A program made the translations under genes and the position numbers. From Gammaproteobacteria bacterium (lineage in GTDB: Bacteria > Pseudomonadota > Gammaproteobacteria > SZUA-229), in assembly GCA_015488885.1 (NCBI GenBank), contig WFMW01000067.1, forward strand, positions 1-41,611: 41,611 nt of DNA, given 5' to 3'. Position 1 is the first letter of the stretch. Each line of letters opens with the position of its first letter. Below are positions 33,912 to 41,611 of this stretch, piece by piece. The notes beneath the pieces are model-generated. The model was not told the origin of the DNA and searched no databases. It was given only the letters and a program-made list of their open reading frames with translations.

Positions 33912-35578
33912 ACGACTTTGATATCTGTATTATTGGCAGCGGTGCCGGTGGTGGCCCGGTAGCATTAACCCTGGCACAAGCCGGTCATTCTGTTGTGGTG
34001 CTGGAGAAAGGCCCCTGGTTTACTGAGAACGATTTTTATAAAGACGAACTGGCCTGCTGTCTACGCAGTGTTTATACCCCCAACCTGCGTGATGAACAGC
34101 ATGTTATTGAAGACAGGGATGCGGATGGCAAGTGGACAGATACGCCTACGTCTGAATCCGGCTGGGATTTCTGGAACGGTAATCTGGTTGGTGGTTCCAG
34201 CAATTTGATGAGCGGCTTTTTTCATCGTTTAAAACCGGTCGATTTTCATCAGCTGGATGAATTCGGGCCGATAGCCGATGCTAATCGGGTCAACTGGCCA
34301 ATCAGTTATACTGACCTTGCGCCTTATTATGACAAAGTTGAACGCGTGGTCGGCGTCTCGGGAAAATTTGTTCCTCATAAAAATATCGAACCTCGTAGCG
34401 GTGATTTCCCCTACCCGCCAACGGTCGAACATGCCATTTCCGGCTGGATTGATAATGCCTGTGAAAAACTGGACTATCACAGCCTGAGAGTCCCTCGAGC
34501 CATTCTATCCAGGCCTGAAGGTCAACGGCGCAGCTGTGAATATTCCGGTTATTGTGGCAGCCTTGGCTGTTCGTCAGGTGCCAAAGGCAGTTCGCGTGCG
34601 GCACTACTGAACCAGGCAGTCAGCACCGGGTTTTGCCATATTCGTCCGCATAGCAAAGTAACCCGGCTTATCACTAACCCGAAGGGAAAAATTACCAGTG
34701 TTGAATACATTAACCGCGAAAATAAAGTCCAGCAACTAAAGGCGCGTATTTACGTAGTTGCCTGTCAGGCCATCGAAACGTCACGCCTGTTGCTGCAATC
34801 CACCGGCCCCGCCTTCCCTGATGGGCTGGCAAATAACCATGCTCAGGTAGGTAAAAATCTGTTGTTCTCTGCTGGCGGTTCGGGTAGTGGTGATTTTAAT
34901 TTTGCCGACTTATCAGCAAAAAAACGGGGCCAGCTCAAACAACTTGGCCCATTTGTCAATCGTGCACTGGATGACTGGTACACAATACGTGATGTCAAAC
35001 TGGCCAGACAACGGCTTAAAGGTGGCATTGTAGAATTCCTGTTTGCCCACCCGAACCCAACCGGAAAAGCCAACGCCCTGAAATGGAACGATGACCAGCT
35101 GAGCTGGGGCAAACCCTTTAAACGCAAACTGAAAACCTGGTTTACCACGGATCGAACCTTAAGGTTCGAAGCATTTAACGACTGGCTACCTACCGATAAC
35201 TGTTTTGTCAGCCTGGATAAAAATATTAAGGACAAGTGGGGTTCGCCTGTAGCAAAAGTACGCATTGGTTACCACCCACATGATTTAGTGATAGGCCGTT
35301 ATCTGGCAGACAAGGCTGAACGGGTACTCAAACAGATGGGGGCAGTACGTATCAGTTCCAGCATCAGTGGTGATCCGCCCGCTAATCTGGTTGCCGGTGG
35401 CTGCCGGTTTGGCAATAACCCTGAAACCTCCGTACTGGATGCAGATTGTCGGGCTCATGAAGTTGAAAACCTGTTCGTTACTGACGGTAGTTTTATGCCC
35501 ACGGGCGGTAGCGTACCCTATACCTGGACGATTTATGCCAACGCTTTTCGGGTAGCCGATAAAATCAAACAGGTATAA
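33908..35578 (+). CDS. GMC-family FAD oxidoreductase (gluconate 2-dehydrogenase large subunit-like)
   Basis: A 556-residue flavoenzyme oxidising an alcohol or sugar acid. The FAD-binding motif IIGSGAGGGP is at residues 9-18. VGGSSNLMSGFFHRL, ARIYVVACQAIETSRLLLQ and the GMC C-terminal block CRFGNNPETSVLDADCRAHEVENLFVTDGSFMPTGG follow. The end GSVPYTWTIYANAFRVADKI replaces the common NPTLTIMALA block, so the usual His/Asn catalytic pair is not obvious. It needs its Tat-borne partner upstream. The cytochrome c subunit of true gluconate dehydrogenases is not in the window, so the electron acceptor is unknown. The substrate cannot be read from sequence. Confidence 0.87.
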   Translation: MNDFDICIIGSGAGGGPVALTLAQAGHSVVVLEKGPWFTENDFYKDELACCLRSVYTPNLRDEQHVIEDRDADGKWTDTPTSESGWDFWNGNLVGGSSNLMSGFFHRLKPVDFHQLDEFGPIADANRVNWPISYTDLAPYYDKVERVVGVSGKFVPHKNIEPRSGDFPYPPTVEHAISGWIDNACEKLDYHSLRVPRAILSRPEGQRRSCEYSGYCGSLGCSSGAKGSSRAALLNQAVSTGFCHIRPHSKVTRLITNPKGKITSVEYINRENKVQQLKARIYVVACQAIETSRLLLQSTGPAFPDGLANNHAQVGKNLLFSAGGSGSGDFNFADLSAKKRGQLKQLGPFVNRALDDWYTIRDVKLARQRLKGGIVEFLFAHPNPTGKANALKWNDDQLSWGKPFKRKLKTWFTTDRTLRFEAFNDWLPTDNCFVSLDKNIKDKWGSPVAKVRIGYHPHDLVIGRYLADKAERVLKQMGAVRISSSISGDPPANLVAGGCRFGNNPETSVLDADCRAHEVENLFVTDGSFMPTGGSVPYTWTIYANAFRVADKIKQV

Positions 35579-35641
35579 ATACTGGTCTGCTCATCCATAA
35601 CTTATTCGAATATTCTGTTTTATCTTACTGCCATCATCTAT

Positions 35642-36517
35642 CTATAATTCAAGTTTTTTCAGAAAAGAACAAAACTCTTCAGCCAGATCATCATGCTGTA
35701 ATGCCAGTTCGACATTGGCTTCAAGATAACCCAGCTTGCTCCCGCAATCGTAACGTCTGCCATCGAAACTGTAGGCATAAATCTCTTCGGTTTTACGCAA
35801 CTCAGCCAGCGCGTCGGTGAGCTGTATTTCATTGCCTGCACCACGTTCAGTGGTTAATAACTTTTCAAAAATGGCAGGGGTTAATATATACCGTCCGACA
35901 ACAGCCTGATCAGAAGGTGCCGCGGAAGGCAGCGGTTTTTCGACAATTTCATCCACACGTGCCACTTTTTCACTCAGTTTTGGGCCTGATACCATACCGT
36001 ATTTATCACTTTCAGAAACATCGACGGTTTGTGTACCAATAACCGAACCATGATATTGGGCATACACATCAACCATCTGTTTTATACAGCCATTACCATT
36101 TGTATTATTGATTAAATCGTCCGGCAGGATAACAGCAAACGCTTCATCACCAACCGCCGGTCTGGCACATAACACCGCATGACCCAGCCCTTTGGCTTCT
36201 GACTGACGAATAAAAACACAATGGATATTGTCGGGAACAACATCAGCAACCACGTCCAGCAGGGCATCCTTGTGGCGCAGTGCCAGCTCGGTTTCCAGTT
36301 CATAGGCTTTATCATAGTGATCGATAATGGCATTTTTTGTCCGCCCAACCACAAATACAAGGTTGGTAATGCCCGCATTGATAGCTTCTTCCGAAGCATA
36401 TTGAATCAGTGGTTTGTCAACTACCGTCAACATCTCCTTGGCAATCGCCTTGGTTGCCGGTAAAAAACGCGTACCGAGACCGGCTACGGGGAAAACAGCA
36501 GTATGAATGGCTTTCAT
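35642..36517 (-). CDS. galU: UTP--glucose-1-phosphate uridylyltransferase
   Basis: GalU makes UDP-glucose for LPS core, capsule and trehalose-type pathways. It is 291 residues, with the nucleotidyltransferase signature FPVAGLGTRFLPATKAIAKEM, VVDKPLIQYASEEA, QSEAKGLGHAVLCA and FAVILPDDLI. The C-terminal half contains GRYILTPAIFEKL and RGAGNEIQLTDAL. It is convergent with the GMC gene and divergent from the ferredoxin. Confidence 0.96.
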   Translation of the reverse strand: MKAIHTAVFPVAGLGTRFLPATKAIAKEMLTVVDKPLIQYASEEAINAGITNLVFVVGRTKNAIIDHYDKAYELETELALRHKDALLDVVADVVPDNIHCVFIRQSEAKGLGHAVLCARPAVGDEAFAVILPDDLINNTNGNGCIKQMVDVYAQYHGSVIGTQTVDVSESDKYGMVSGPKLSEKVARVDEIVEKPLPSAAPSDQAVVGRYILTPAIFEKLLTTERGAGNEIQLTDALAELRKTEEIYAYSFDGRRYDCGSKLGYLEANVELALQHDDLAEEFCSFLKKLEL

Positions 36518-36596
36518 AATTATTATAACTTCCTTAAAATTAATCTTTATTTAATCCTGATTTTAGACTATATTAGTCCGCGCGTTCCAATGTCTG

Positions 36597-36648
36597 TGTT
36601 AAAATTTACCACTTATTCTGCTACCCCCTATTATTCTGCTACCTCTAA
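36597..36648 (+). promoter_or_regulatory. Extended -10 element and 18-bp tandem duplication before fdxA
   Basis: TGTTAAAAT (36597-36605) fits an extended -10 element about 60 bp upstream of the ferredoxin. Just after it, TTATTCTGCTACC occurs at 36613-36625 and 36631-36643 within an 18-bp tandem duplication (16 of 18 identical) that would lie in the leader. No close -35 hexamer is seen. Confidence 0.4.
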
Positions 36649-36666
36649 TAGATATAACTTAAAGAT

Positions 36667-36990
36667 ATGACTTACGTTGTCGTTGAAGATTGTATTAAAT
36701 GCAAACACACTGACTGTGTGGATGTATGCCCGGTTGACTGTTTTCATGAAGGCCCTAACTTTCTGGTTATTGACCCCGATGAATGTATCGACTGTACCTT
36801 ATGTGAACCTGAATGCCCGATAGGTGCCATTTTTGCGGATGATGATGTACCGCCAGGGCAGGAAAATTTCCTCGAACTTAATGCACAGTTAAGCCAGCAA
36901 TGGCCAGTTATTAATGTCAGCAAGGAATCTTTACCCGATGCGGACAAATGGGAAGGTGTTGAAGGAAAACTGGCTTATCTCGAACGCTAA
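36667..36990 (+). CDS. fdxA: 7Fe ferredoxin (FdxA type)
   Basis: This is a soluble electron carrier with one [3Fe-4S] and one [4Fe-4S] cluster. The Cys pattern C9, C17, C21, C25 and C40, C43, C46, C50 matches Azotobacter-type FdI, with an extra Cys at 12. The C-terminal extension with [20 protein letters not shown] is typical of FdxA. Length 107 is normal. The partner enzyme is unknown. The nuclease gene follows 51 bp later on the same strand, but any link is unproven. Confidence 0.94.
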   Translation: MTYVVVEDCIKCKHTDCVDVCPVDCFHEGPNFLVIDPDECIDCTLCEPECPIGAIFADDDVPPGQENFLELNAQLSQQWPVINVSKESLPDADKWEGVEGKLAYLER

Positions 36991-37041
36991 GCCATTTTAA
37001 AAGAAGCCTCCTGACAAGCCTGTAAAGCAGTAATGTGAGTA

Positions 37042-39993
37042 ATGGAACCGCCAGCCACGATCACTTCCGATTACAGTCAGAACCTGCTCCTCTGTGCTGC
37101 TGATTTTGTCCTGCAGCACAGTGAAGCTAAACTTCCCGACCTGCATACAATTGTTGTATTCATTCCCCACCATGGTGCCTGCGATGCCTTCCGACAAGCT
37201 TTGCTTCAACTCGCTGACAGCAAAGGTTACTCTGCCATTATACCGCCGTGGGTGGGAACCTTAAAAGACTGGATAACCCAGCATATTTTCACTGATAACA
37301 CATGCAGCATTATTGATGAACAAAGTCGGCGGATGTTGTTTATCGACAGCCTGAAAGATTACCCCGATTTATTCCGCGAAGAGAACAAATGGCAGGTAAG
37401 CATTGCTTTACTGGCCTTATTTGATGAACTGACTCTGCAACAAACACCGGTCGCCGATGCCGAAACCTGGTTGCAGTTTATTCAGCAGGCCTATGGCCTG
37501 GCGACCCATTCACACTGTAACCGCGAAGCCGACATTGTATATTCTTTATGGCAGGCATGGCATCAACAGCTGGATGCCAGTCAACTCATGGACAGCTGTG
37601 GTGATTATGTCAACCGCCTGCACACCGCCTGCAAACAGCTTGCAGAGAATACCTTCCCCCATGACAGGCTCTTCTATTGCCTGGGGGACATGAACCTGGC
37701 CTGTACGGAACAGGCCTTTATCGAACAGTTAAAAAATCATCAAAGCTGCATACAGATCAACCACGCCTTAAATGGCTGCGCACAGCCAACTGCTTACAGC
37801 TATTTTATTGAACAGTGTTTTGCCGCAGACACCGCCACTTCAGGCAAAGACAGTCTGTTTCAGCGCATCAACGCCGTTAAACAACAGGCACCCGAGAGCA
37901 TACCTTTACACTGTTTTCCAGTGCCCGATGCAGAAACCCAGGTACAGGCCATTGATTTACAGGTTCGCCTGTGGCTGCTAGAGAAAAAGCAGGACATTGG
38001 CATTATCTGCGAAGACAGAAAACTTGCCCGGCGGCTGCGGGCTTTGCTCGAACGCGCAGACATTCCCATGCAGGATCTGTCGGGCTGGTCACTGGCGACC
38101 ACCCAGGCAGCAAGCATTATTGAACGCTGGCTGCAATGTATTGAAGAGGATTTTGATTCAAGACCACTGCTCGACTGTCTGAAATCACCCTGGCTGCAAA
38201 ACGGCTTTAATGATTTACCCGGCAGGCAGCATGAAGATAGCCAGAATAAAAAAAGCCCGGCCAGCAAAGATCTTTCTGCAGACAGTCCATCGATAGAAGA
38301 GCACTTTAACTACCTTATCTACCGTTTTGAACACGATATCATTCTGCATGAAAATATCAACAGTAATCTTGACCGTTACCGTCAACATCTGGCCTTGCGC
38401 CGCAAACGACTCAGCCACTGGCCGACGGACAGTTATCAGCAACTGCGGTTTATTCTTAACCGGATTGAATCCATTGCTGCACCTCTGGTTGAATTATATC
38501 AGGCCAGACAGCCGCAACCTGCAAGCCAGTATTTTGCTGCTTTAATGCAATGTCTGGATGCACTTGGCATTAGCCATGGCTATACCCAGGATGCCGCCGG
38601 TTTACGTATTTTACAGACTCTGGATGAAATACAGGCGAGCAGCCGTTATGCCAACCCGGTTTTTAGCTGGCAGGATTTCAGATTCTGCCTGGGAAATGCG
38701 CTGGAGGAAAACCTTTTTCGTCCGCAGACACAAAACAGTTCTGTTCAATTAATGACTCTGGAGCAGGCTGAATTACTTCACTTTGACGGGCTGATTATTG
38801 CCGCCGCCGAACCCCGGCATTTTCCCGGTAAAGCAAAAAACACACCGTTCTTTAATCAAGCGGTAAGGCAGGCACTTGGTTTGAGCTGCTGGCAACAGGA
38901 ACGTGCCCGCCGTTTTGAAACATTTAAACAAGCCCTGTTTGCCGCCACAGAAATTTTAATCACTGCACAGGCGGAAGAGGATGGTGAAGCTATTCCGGTT
39001 TCACCCTGGATGGAACTGCTGATGCAATTTCATCAGCAGGTATACGGATACAAACCTCTGGCTACCGAACTCGCCCGATTAGTGCAGATCAAGCCCGAAA
39101 ACTTTTGTTGCGACACGAAACAGCTACCTGAACAACCTGAGCAGCCGCGACCTTCCATAAACACAAAACTGTTACCCGAACGTTTCTCCGCCAGTTCACA
39201 CCAGCGCTTAATCGATTGCCCCTACCTGTTTTTCTGCAGCGACGCGTTAAAACTTAAACCACTGGAAGCCATCAGCACAGAACTAGGCAAGGCGGATTAT
39301 GGTGAACGTATTCACCGTATTCTGCAACTGTTTCACCAGCCTCACCAGAACGGCAATACCGAAACAAAAAGTCAGGATAACTTCAATAATGAAGACAGGC
39401 ATTGGCGTGCGGAACAGCGGCTGGAAAACATTTCCAGACAGGTTTTTGCTGAAGATCTGGAAGACAATATCCTTCACCGCAGCTGGTTACAACGCTGGTT
39501 AAAGCACATCCCCGCCTATATTGCATGGCAAATGGAACAGCAGAAACACTGGCATGTGGATAAAACAGAACAGCAGCAACAAACCAGCCTCGAAAAAAAT
39601 TATATTCTATATGGCCGACTTGACCGCATTGACAGAGAAAACGCTGAGCAAGGTGAAAAATACCGTATTATCGATTATAAGACCGGTCGCAGTGCCAGCC
39701 AGTCGCAGATTGAAAGCGGTGAAGATGTGCAGCTAAGCAGTTATGCCTTACTTGAAAAGCAGGCCAGCGAAGTGATGTATCTGTCTCTTGATGCCCCGGA
39801 CTTTACAATAAAACCGGGTGCCCGCCTGCAGGAAGACGTACTGGATGATTACCGGCAGCAGACCCGTCAGCGTCTGGTATCGATGATTGAAGCCATCAGC
39901 CAGCAGCAACCCCTGCCTGCCTGGGGTGATGCAAAAGTCTGTCAGTATTGTTCTTTTTCAGGCTTATGCCGCCGTCAGCAATGGCAAGGCTGA
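37042..39993 (+). CDS. AddB-like PD-(D/E)XK nuclease, probable DNA repair protein
   Basis: A 983-residue protein built like AddB: an inactive helicase-like N-terminal part without a Walker A motif (HTIVVFIPHHGACDAFRQAL), and a C-terminal RecB-type nuclease. Nuclease motifs are YGRLDRID and YRIIDYKTGR (about residues 850-890). An Fe-S cluster is suggested by Cys in LIDCPYLFFC (about 725) with Cys967, Cys970 and Cys976 in CQYCSFSGLC. Such proteins act with a UvrD-like helicase (AddA-like) usually encoded next door. None is seen here, because the next gene converges on it. A ribosome site GTGAG precedes the ATG. Confidence 0.85.
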   Translation: MEPPATITSDYSQNLLLCAADFVLQHSEAKLPDLHTIVVFIPHHGACDAFRQALLQLADSKGYSAIIPPWVGTLKDWITQHIFTDNTCSIIDEQSRRMLFIDSLKDYPDLFREENKWQVSIALLALFDELTLQQTPVADAETWLQFIQQAYGLATHSHCNREADIVYSLWQAWHQQLDASQLMDSCGDYVNRLHTACKQLAENTFPHDRLFYCLGDMNLACTEQAFIEQLKNHQSCIQINHALNGCAQPTAYSYFIEQCFAADTATSGKDSLFQRINAVKQQAPESIPLHCFPVPDAETQVQAIDLQVRLWLLEKKQDIGIICEDRKLARRLRALLERADIPMQDLSGWSLATTQAASIIERWLQCIEEDFDSRPLLDCLKSPWLQNGFNDLPGRQHEDSQNKKSPASKDLSADSPSIEEHFNYLIYRFEHDIILHENINSNLDRYRQHLALRRKRLSHWPTDSYQQLRFILNRIESIAAPLVELYQARQPQPASQYFAALMQCLDALGISHGYTQDAAGLRILQTLDEIQASSRYANPVFSWQDFRFCLGNALEENLFRPQTQNSSVQLMTLEQAELLHFDGLIIAAAEPRHFPGKAKNTPFFNQAVRQALGLSCWQQERARRFETFKQALFAATEILITAQAEEDGEAIPVSPWMELLMQFHQQVYGYKPLATELARLVQIKPENFCCDTKQLPEQPEQPRPSINTKLLPERFSASSHQRLIDCPYLFFCSDALKLKPLEAISTELGKADYGERIHRILQLFHQPHQNGNTETKSQDNFNNEDRHWRAEQRLENISRQVFAEDLEDNILHRSWLQRWLKHIPAYIAWQMEQQKHWHVDKTEQQQQTSLEKNYILYGRLDRIDRENAEQGEKYRIIDYKTGRSASQSQIESGEDVQLSSYALLEKQASEVMYLSLDAPDFTIKPGARLQEDVLDDYRQQTRQRLVSMIEAISQQQPLPAWGDAKVCQYCSFSGLCRRQQWQG

Positions 39994-40000
39994 ATGACGT

Positions 40001-41104
40001 TTATTGCACCGCATAAAGTGAACCGTTTACACTGTTAAAATAAACCTTGCCTTCACTGATCGCCGCAGCTGAATAAATATGATCATCAGCCCGGTATTTC
40101 CAGGCCAGTGTACCCTGTTCGGCATCCAGCACATAAAGGTTATTATCCACACTACCCACATAAACCATACCGGATGCCACACTGACTGGCCCGTATATGG
40201 CACCATCTGTACGGTACTCCCACTGGCGGCGGCCATCGCTGGTATGATAGGCATAGATATAATTATCTTTACTGCCAACAAATACCTTATCATCATACAA
40301 AGCCGGTGATGACATCACCGGGCCTGCGGTTTTCTTCACCCAGACTTTTTGACCGGTCAGCAGATTGACCGCATACAGGTGTTTGTCATCGCTGCCAAAA
40401 TAAACATTTTTATCATCGACAGCAGGAGAAGAATGAATTTTTCCAACGGTTTGATAACGCCAGAATTCCTGCCCGGTTTTTATATTCACCGCATACATCA
40501 AACCGTTCAAGGTACCAAACAATATGATGTCATCATGAATGGCGGGTGAACTGTAAATGGGTGCTCTGGCATTAAACTGCCATTTTCTGAATCCGGTTTT
40601 TGCATCGGCTGCATACAGTCTGCCATCTTCACTGGCAAAATAAATAATCCCGTCAGCAATAACCGGTGACGACGATATCGGCCCGTCAGTTTTATATTTC
40701 CAGCGTACCGCACGGGTTCTGGCATCAATCGCATAGAGATATTTATCCCAGCTGCCAAGATAGATGATCCCGTCAGCAACTGCCGGGGTCGATTCTATAT
40801 TACCTGCGGTTTTAAATGTCCACTTCAATTGCCCGGTCTGCTGATTAATCGCATATAACTTACCGTCGTTACAACCCAGATAAACCGTGCCGTCCGCCAC
40901 TACCGGCGAGGAATAACATTTATCATCCGCAGAAAATTTCCAGTCCAGTTTATCCAGTGTGGTAGGCCCGGCGTCATGATAAACCCCGATGCGGCTGGCA
41001 TCGGCCCGAAACATGCTGGTTTTACCGGTGCTACAAGCCGTTAACAGTGACAGAGTGCCCAGGCAGACCAGCGCCAGTACAACATTTTGTTTATTCAATA
41101 TCAT
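40001..41104 (-). CDS. PQQ/BamB-type eight-repeat beta-propeller lipoprotein
   Basis: A signal peptide with lipobox LTAC (Cys near residue 24) is followed by eight near-identical repeats of about 40 residues, each of the form SSPxxADGxVYxGSxDxxLYAxxxxTGxxxWxxxT. This forms an eight-bladed propeller filling the rest of the protein. The repeat type is shared by BamB and PQQ-domain proteins; the location away from hisS/der argues against BamB. I use the ATG at 41104 (367 aa), preceded by GGAAG; a start at 41119 adds five residues. It follows alr on the same strand. Confidence 0.82.
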   Translation of the reverse strand: MILNKQNVVLALVCLGTLSLLTACSTGKTSMFRADASRIGVYHDAGPTTLDKLDWKFSADDKCYSSPVVADGTVYLGCNDGKLYAINQQTGQLKWTFKTAGNIESTPAVADGIIYLGSWDKYLYAIDARTRAVRWKYKTDGPISSSPVIADGIIYFASEDGRLYAADAKTGFRKWQFNARAPIYSSPAIHDDIILFGTLNGLMYAVNIKTGQEFWRYQTVGKIHSSPAVDDKNVYFGSDDKHLYAVNLLTGQKVWVKKTAGPVMSSPALYDDKVFVGSKDNYIYAYHTSDGRRQWEYRTDGAIYGPVSVASGMVYVGSVDNNLYVLDAEQGTLAWKYRADDHIYSAAAISEGKVYFNSVNGSLYAVQ

Positions 41105-41186
41105 TCCCGTATCTTCCACATTTATTTAATTCTATGGCAAAAAGGTATATGGCATATAAGGATAGCTTATTTTGACTAAAATGCTG

Positions 41187-41611
41187 TTACGCTGGATGCA
41201 TACTGCCCATTTTGCACAGAAGTTCATAGGCAATGGTGTCGGCACCTCGTGCCACCTCATCCACCGATAATTCTTTACCCCATAATACGACGCGGTCACC
41301 GGGGCTGGCGGTCTGTTGACGCAAATCAATACACAGACTATCCATCGAAACCCGACCCAGAACATGACAGCGTTTGCCGTGCAACCATACCGGTGTTGAT
41401 GATGAAGCATGACGCGGATAACCGTCACCATAACCGGCGGCAACAATACCTACCGACATCGTTTGCGGGCAGACCCAGCTGCTGCCATAGCCGATGGCAT
41501 CACCTTTGTTCAGGGTTTTAATGGCAAGCAGTGTGGATGTCACCTGCATGACTGGCTGCAAACCGAACTGTGCAGCTGACTGAACCGGCAAAGGTGAGCT
41601 ACCGTATAACA
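41187..41611 (-). CDS. alr: Alanine racemase, C-terminal part (5' end outside window)
   Basis: A PLP enzyme converting L- to D-alanine for peptidoglycan. The last 140 or so residues are present. LYGSSPLPVQ at the edge leads into the beta-domain. AIGYGSSWVCPQTMSVGIVAAGYGDGYPR has the conserved Tyr region and GYxDGYPR, and GRVSMDSLCIDL is the family GRVxMD motif. The frame is open to the window edge, so the gene is cut there rather than broken. The ending YELLCKMGSMHPA is near the usual (YE)LLC tail. It lies 83 bp before the propeller lipoprotein on the same strand. Confidence 0.93.
   Translation of the reverse strand, partial: LYGSSPLPVQSAAQFGLQPVMQVTSTLLAIKTLNKGDAIGYGSSWVCPQTMSVGIVAAGYGDGYPRHASSSTPVWLHGKRCHVLGRVSMDSLCIDLRQQTASPGDRVVLWGKELSVDEVARGADTIAYELLCKMGSMHPA

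Overview
The window is a chromosomal stretch of a Gammaproteobacterium of moderate GC content. Three kinds of synteny support this: rpsP-rimM-trmD-rplS next to ffh, a CcsA-like assembly protein and a CorB-like CNNM protein; pcnB-folK-deoxynucleoside kinase; and a lolC/E-type permease with lolD. I cannot name the genus. Almost every large reading frame is a recognisable housekeeping gene. The unusual content is in the gaps and gene edges.

Layout. 1-396: debris downstream of glmS, with an integrase N-terminal fragment and an array of TnsB-like sites where a Tn7 relative would insert. 397-5682: glmS, deaD and eno. 5855-8093: a UbiA-type prenyltransferase, a decayed modC tail and an EAL protein that has lost key acidic residues. 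8352-12836: a minus-strand cluster of deoxynucleoside kinase, folK, pcnB, a small ORF, hslR and a LysM/FecR-domain protein. 13025-17580: htpG, ogt and a secreted helical-repeat protein. 17781-21619: rplS, trmD, rimM, rpsP and ffh. 21830-25643: a CcsA-like protein, a CNNM transporter, radA and a 57-residue lipoprotein. 25711-30494: lolD, a lolC/E-type permease, a lipoprotein and uvrB. 30585-32435: an aspartate aminotransferase, tRNA-Asn and a gene-poor stretch of probable gene fragments. 32436-35578: an NnrS-like membrane protein divergent from a two-gene gluconate-dehydrogenase-like flavoenzyme module. 35642-41611: galU, a 7Fe ferredoxin, an AddB-like nuclease, an eight-repeat beta-propeller lipoprotein and the 3' part of alr.

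Themes. The genes serve cell-wall precursor supply (glmS, galU, alr), glycolysis (eno), RNA metabolism (deaD, pcnB, trmD, rimM), protein folding and targeting (htpG, hslR, ffh, lolD and permease), and DNA repair (uvrB, radA, ogt, AddB-like). The intergenic DNA holds a dispersed palindromic repeat built on GTAACTACTCAG, and many short tandem duplications of 15-24 bp, some of which reach into coding sequence.

No intact new defence or mobile system is visible. The best leads are the Tn7-like end at the glmS attachment site, a perfect palindrome on the probable glmS promoter, the GTAACTACTCAG repeat family that splits trmD from rplS, and a Cys-Cys-Asn repeat leader before a Tat-type flavoenzyme partner.
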